Origin: Paenibacillus sp. JJ-223
GTDB taxonomy: Bacteria; Bacillota; Bacilli; Paenibacillales; Paenibacillaceae
Direction of reading: 5' to 3'
Assembly (NCBI RefSeq): GCF_927798175.1
Contig: NZ_CAKMMP010000002.1
Span: forward strand, 372,001-436,000
DNA: 64,000 nucleotides
Shown: positions 63,239 through 64,000 of the stretch, one piece after another
Layout: the number at the start of each line of letters is the position of its first letter
Numbering within the stretch: position 1 is the first letter of the stretch
Notes under the pieces: model-generated
The model's input: the letters and a program-made list of their open reading frames with translations, nothing else
What the model was told of the DNA's origin: nothing
Database searches by the model: none
Translations under genes and position numbers: made by a program

Positions 63239-63610
63239 TCAGGGTAACGTCAGAACTTGTCCAACCTGAATGGAGCTGGAAACCAGTTCATTGTATGCTT
63301 TGATCTCTTCAATGTAATCTCGCGTATCCATATCATCCGGCTTATACTTCACTGCAATATTCCAGAGCGTGTCGCCCTGAGATACGACGAGTTTGCCTCC
63401 AAGTGCCAGACGGTCCTCTTTGCCTCCAGCAAATACATTCAATACCGTGCTGCATCCGATGAGGATGATCAAAAAAACGATCAAGCTTTTTATCAAAACT
63501 GTGGGCATTTTCATACGCGGCCATTTCTTTTTGAAATCGCCTATGCCAGATTGGGCCGTTTCCGGGTTTACCGATTCGTAAATGCTCTGATACGTGGAAT
63601 ACCTCATCAT
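63239..63610 (-). CDS. LysM domain membrane protein (YneA-like)
   Basis: About 123 residues: a cytoplasmic N-terminus, one membrane helix at about 37-57 (LIKSLIVFLIILIGCSTVLNVF) and a single C-terminal LysM module (VVSQGDTLWNIAVKYKP...IKAYNELVSSSIQVGQVLTLP). This is the layout of YneA, the SOS-induced division inhibitor, but YneA is usually beside lexA, which is not here. GGAGGTTGGTTGG precedes ATG 63610 (ATG 63607 is adjacent). No LexA box is evident upstream. Confidence 0.8.
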   Translation of the reverse strand: MMRYSTYQSIYESVNPETAQSGIGDFKKKWPRMKMPTVLIKSLIVFLIILIGCSTVLNVFAGGKEDRLALGGKLVVSQGDTLWNIAVKYKPDDMDTRDYIEEIKAYNELVSSSIQVGQVLTLP

Positions 63611-63859
63611 CCAACCAACCTCCAAACCTTTGTTTCACAATGGCGTTAATAAACGTGGATCGAATCCCCAAGGGCACATGGACCTAACCATTTTCTTTTT
63701 ATAGGTCTATAATACCATCTGCATCTCAACAAATTCTAAACAACGACAGGAAGCGTCAAATCGCTCGACAAAAAAATCCGTGCCTGAATTTCGGCGATGC
63801 AAAAATCATATTTGGGTATAATCGAGATACAAACTTCCCGGTAAGGACGTGAAAGCCCG

Positions 63860-64000
63860 ATGCTCGACTTCGAAAAGAAAAAAATTTATTATCAGGCCCT
63901 GCTGGCCAAGGATACGGAATACGAAGGACTGTTCTATGTTGGCGTCAAAACGACGGGCGTGTTCTGCCGTCCCACTTGTCCGGCTCGCAAACCCAAGTTC
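63860..64000 (+). CDS. Ada-type methylphosphotriester repair/activator protein (3' end outside window)
   Basis: The first 47 residues are present. FEKKKIYYQALLAKDTEYEGLFYVGVKTTGVFCRPTCPARKP matches the N-terminal zinc domain of Ada/AdaA, with the methyl-accepting Cys in FCRPTCPA. The family continues with an AraC-type DNA-binding domain and, in some members, a methyltransferase or glycosylase domain, which cannot be seen here. AAGGACGTGAAAGCCCG precedes the ATG. GGGTATAATCG near 63818 is a likely -10 lacking a strong -35, as expected for an activator-dependent promoter. Confidence 0.88.
   Translation, partial: MLDFEKKKIYYQALLAKDTEYEGLFYVGVKTTGVFCRPTCPARKPKF

Overview
The window looks like chromosomal DNA of a Paenibacillus-type Firmicute. 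The grounds are strong AGGAGG-type ribosome binding sites, moderate-to-high GC coding sequence with AT-rich promoters, sigma-A style promoters, TGATAATnATTATCA Fur boxes, a stalk-domain lipoprotein, an Lpl/Ytc-type oligosaccharide ABC importer and a complete catecholate siderophore cluster. This assignment is an inference from gene content. I see no rRNA, tRNA, CRISPR array, prophage or intact insertion sequence.

Layout. 1-3.5 kb: a hexuronate/ketodeoxygluconate locus with an MFS transporter cut by the window edge, a KDPG aldolase, an IclR regulator and a divergent P-loop kinase; two matching palindromes lie just downstream of two opposed promoters. 3.5-8.4 kb: an LCP wall-polymer ligase, two aldo/keto reductases, a MarR regulator and an AIM24-type protein. 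8.4-14.3 kb: a pectin-oligomer operon (two permeases, binding lipoprotein, LacI regulator, intracellular pectin methylesterase) behind a perfect 18-bp operator. 14.4-17.5 kb: an AraC regulator divergent from an Fsr-like MFS exporter, then a lone ABC ATPase. 17.5-17.6 kb: four DnaA-box-like sequences between convergent genes. 17.7-21.9 kb: a compact exopolysaccharide locus related to ydaJKLMN (GH8 protein, degenerate GGDEF protein with an intact I-site, a hidden 47-residue membrane protein, processive GT2) and a MarR gene whose promoter region is tandemly duplicated. 22.2-26.4 kb: GNAT, RlmN-type methyltransferase, NSS transporter, GreA.

26.5-43.5 kb: the siderophore block. Sfp faces a Fur-controlled operon reading esterase, dhbA, dhbC, dhbE, dhbB, dhbF, mbtH. 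A ferric-siderophore binding lipoprotein and a Btr-like AraC/binding-protein fusion sit upstream of it, each with its own Fur box. DhbF is C-A-T-C-A-T-TE. The second A domain carries the exact Thr code, while the first departs from the Gly code of bacillibactin synthetase, so the product may be bacillibactin or a variant such as paenibactin. No FeuBC-type permease is present in the window.

43.7-64 kb: a MerR regulator with three matching operators and an SDR gene behind two 19-bp-spacer promoters; a MocR regulator, D-Ala-D-Ala ligase and GNAT; a GNAT-GNAT-pentapeptide gene broken by a one-base frameshift; a stalk-domain lipoprotein that appears to start at ATT; a TerD-vWA protein; an LLM oxidoreductase; a PhnA-like protein; a VanZ-RDD membrane protein; an AT-rich TPR protein; a carboxylesterase; a papain-like hydrolase divergent from a CdsA-like protein with a degenerate signature; two small cell-envelope proteins; and the start of an Ada-type alkylation repair gene cut by the window end.
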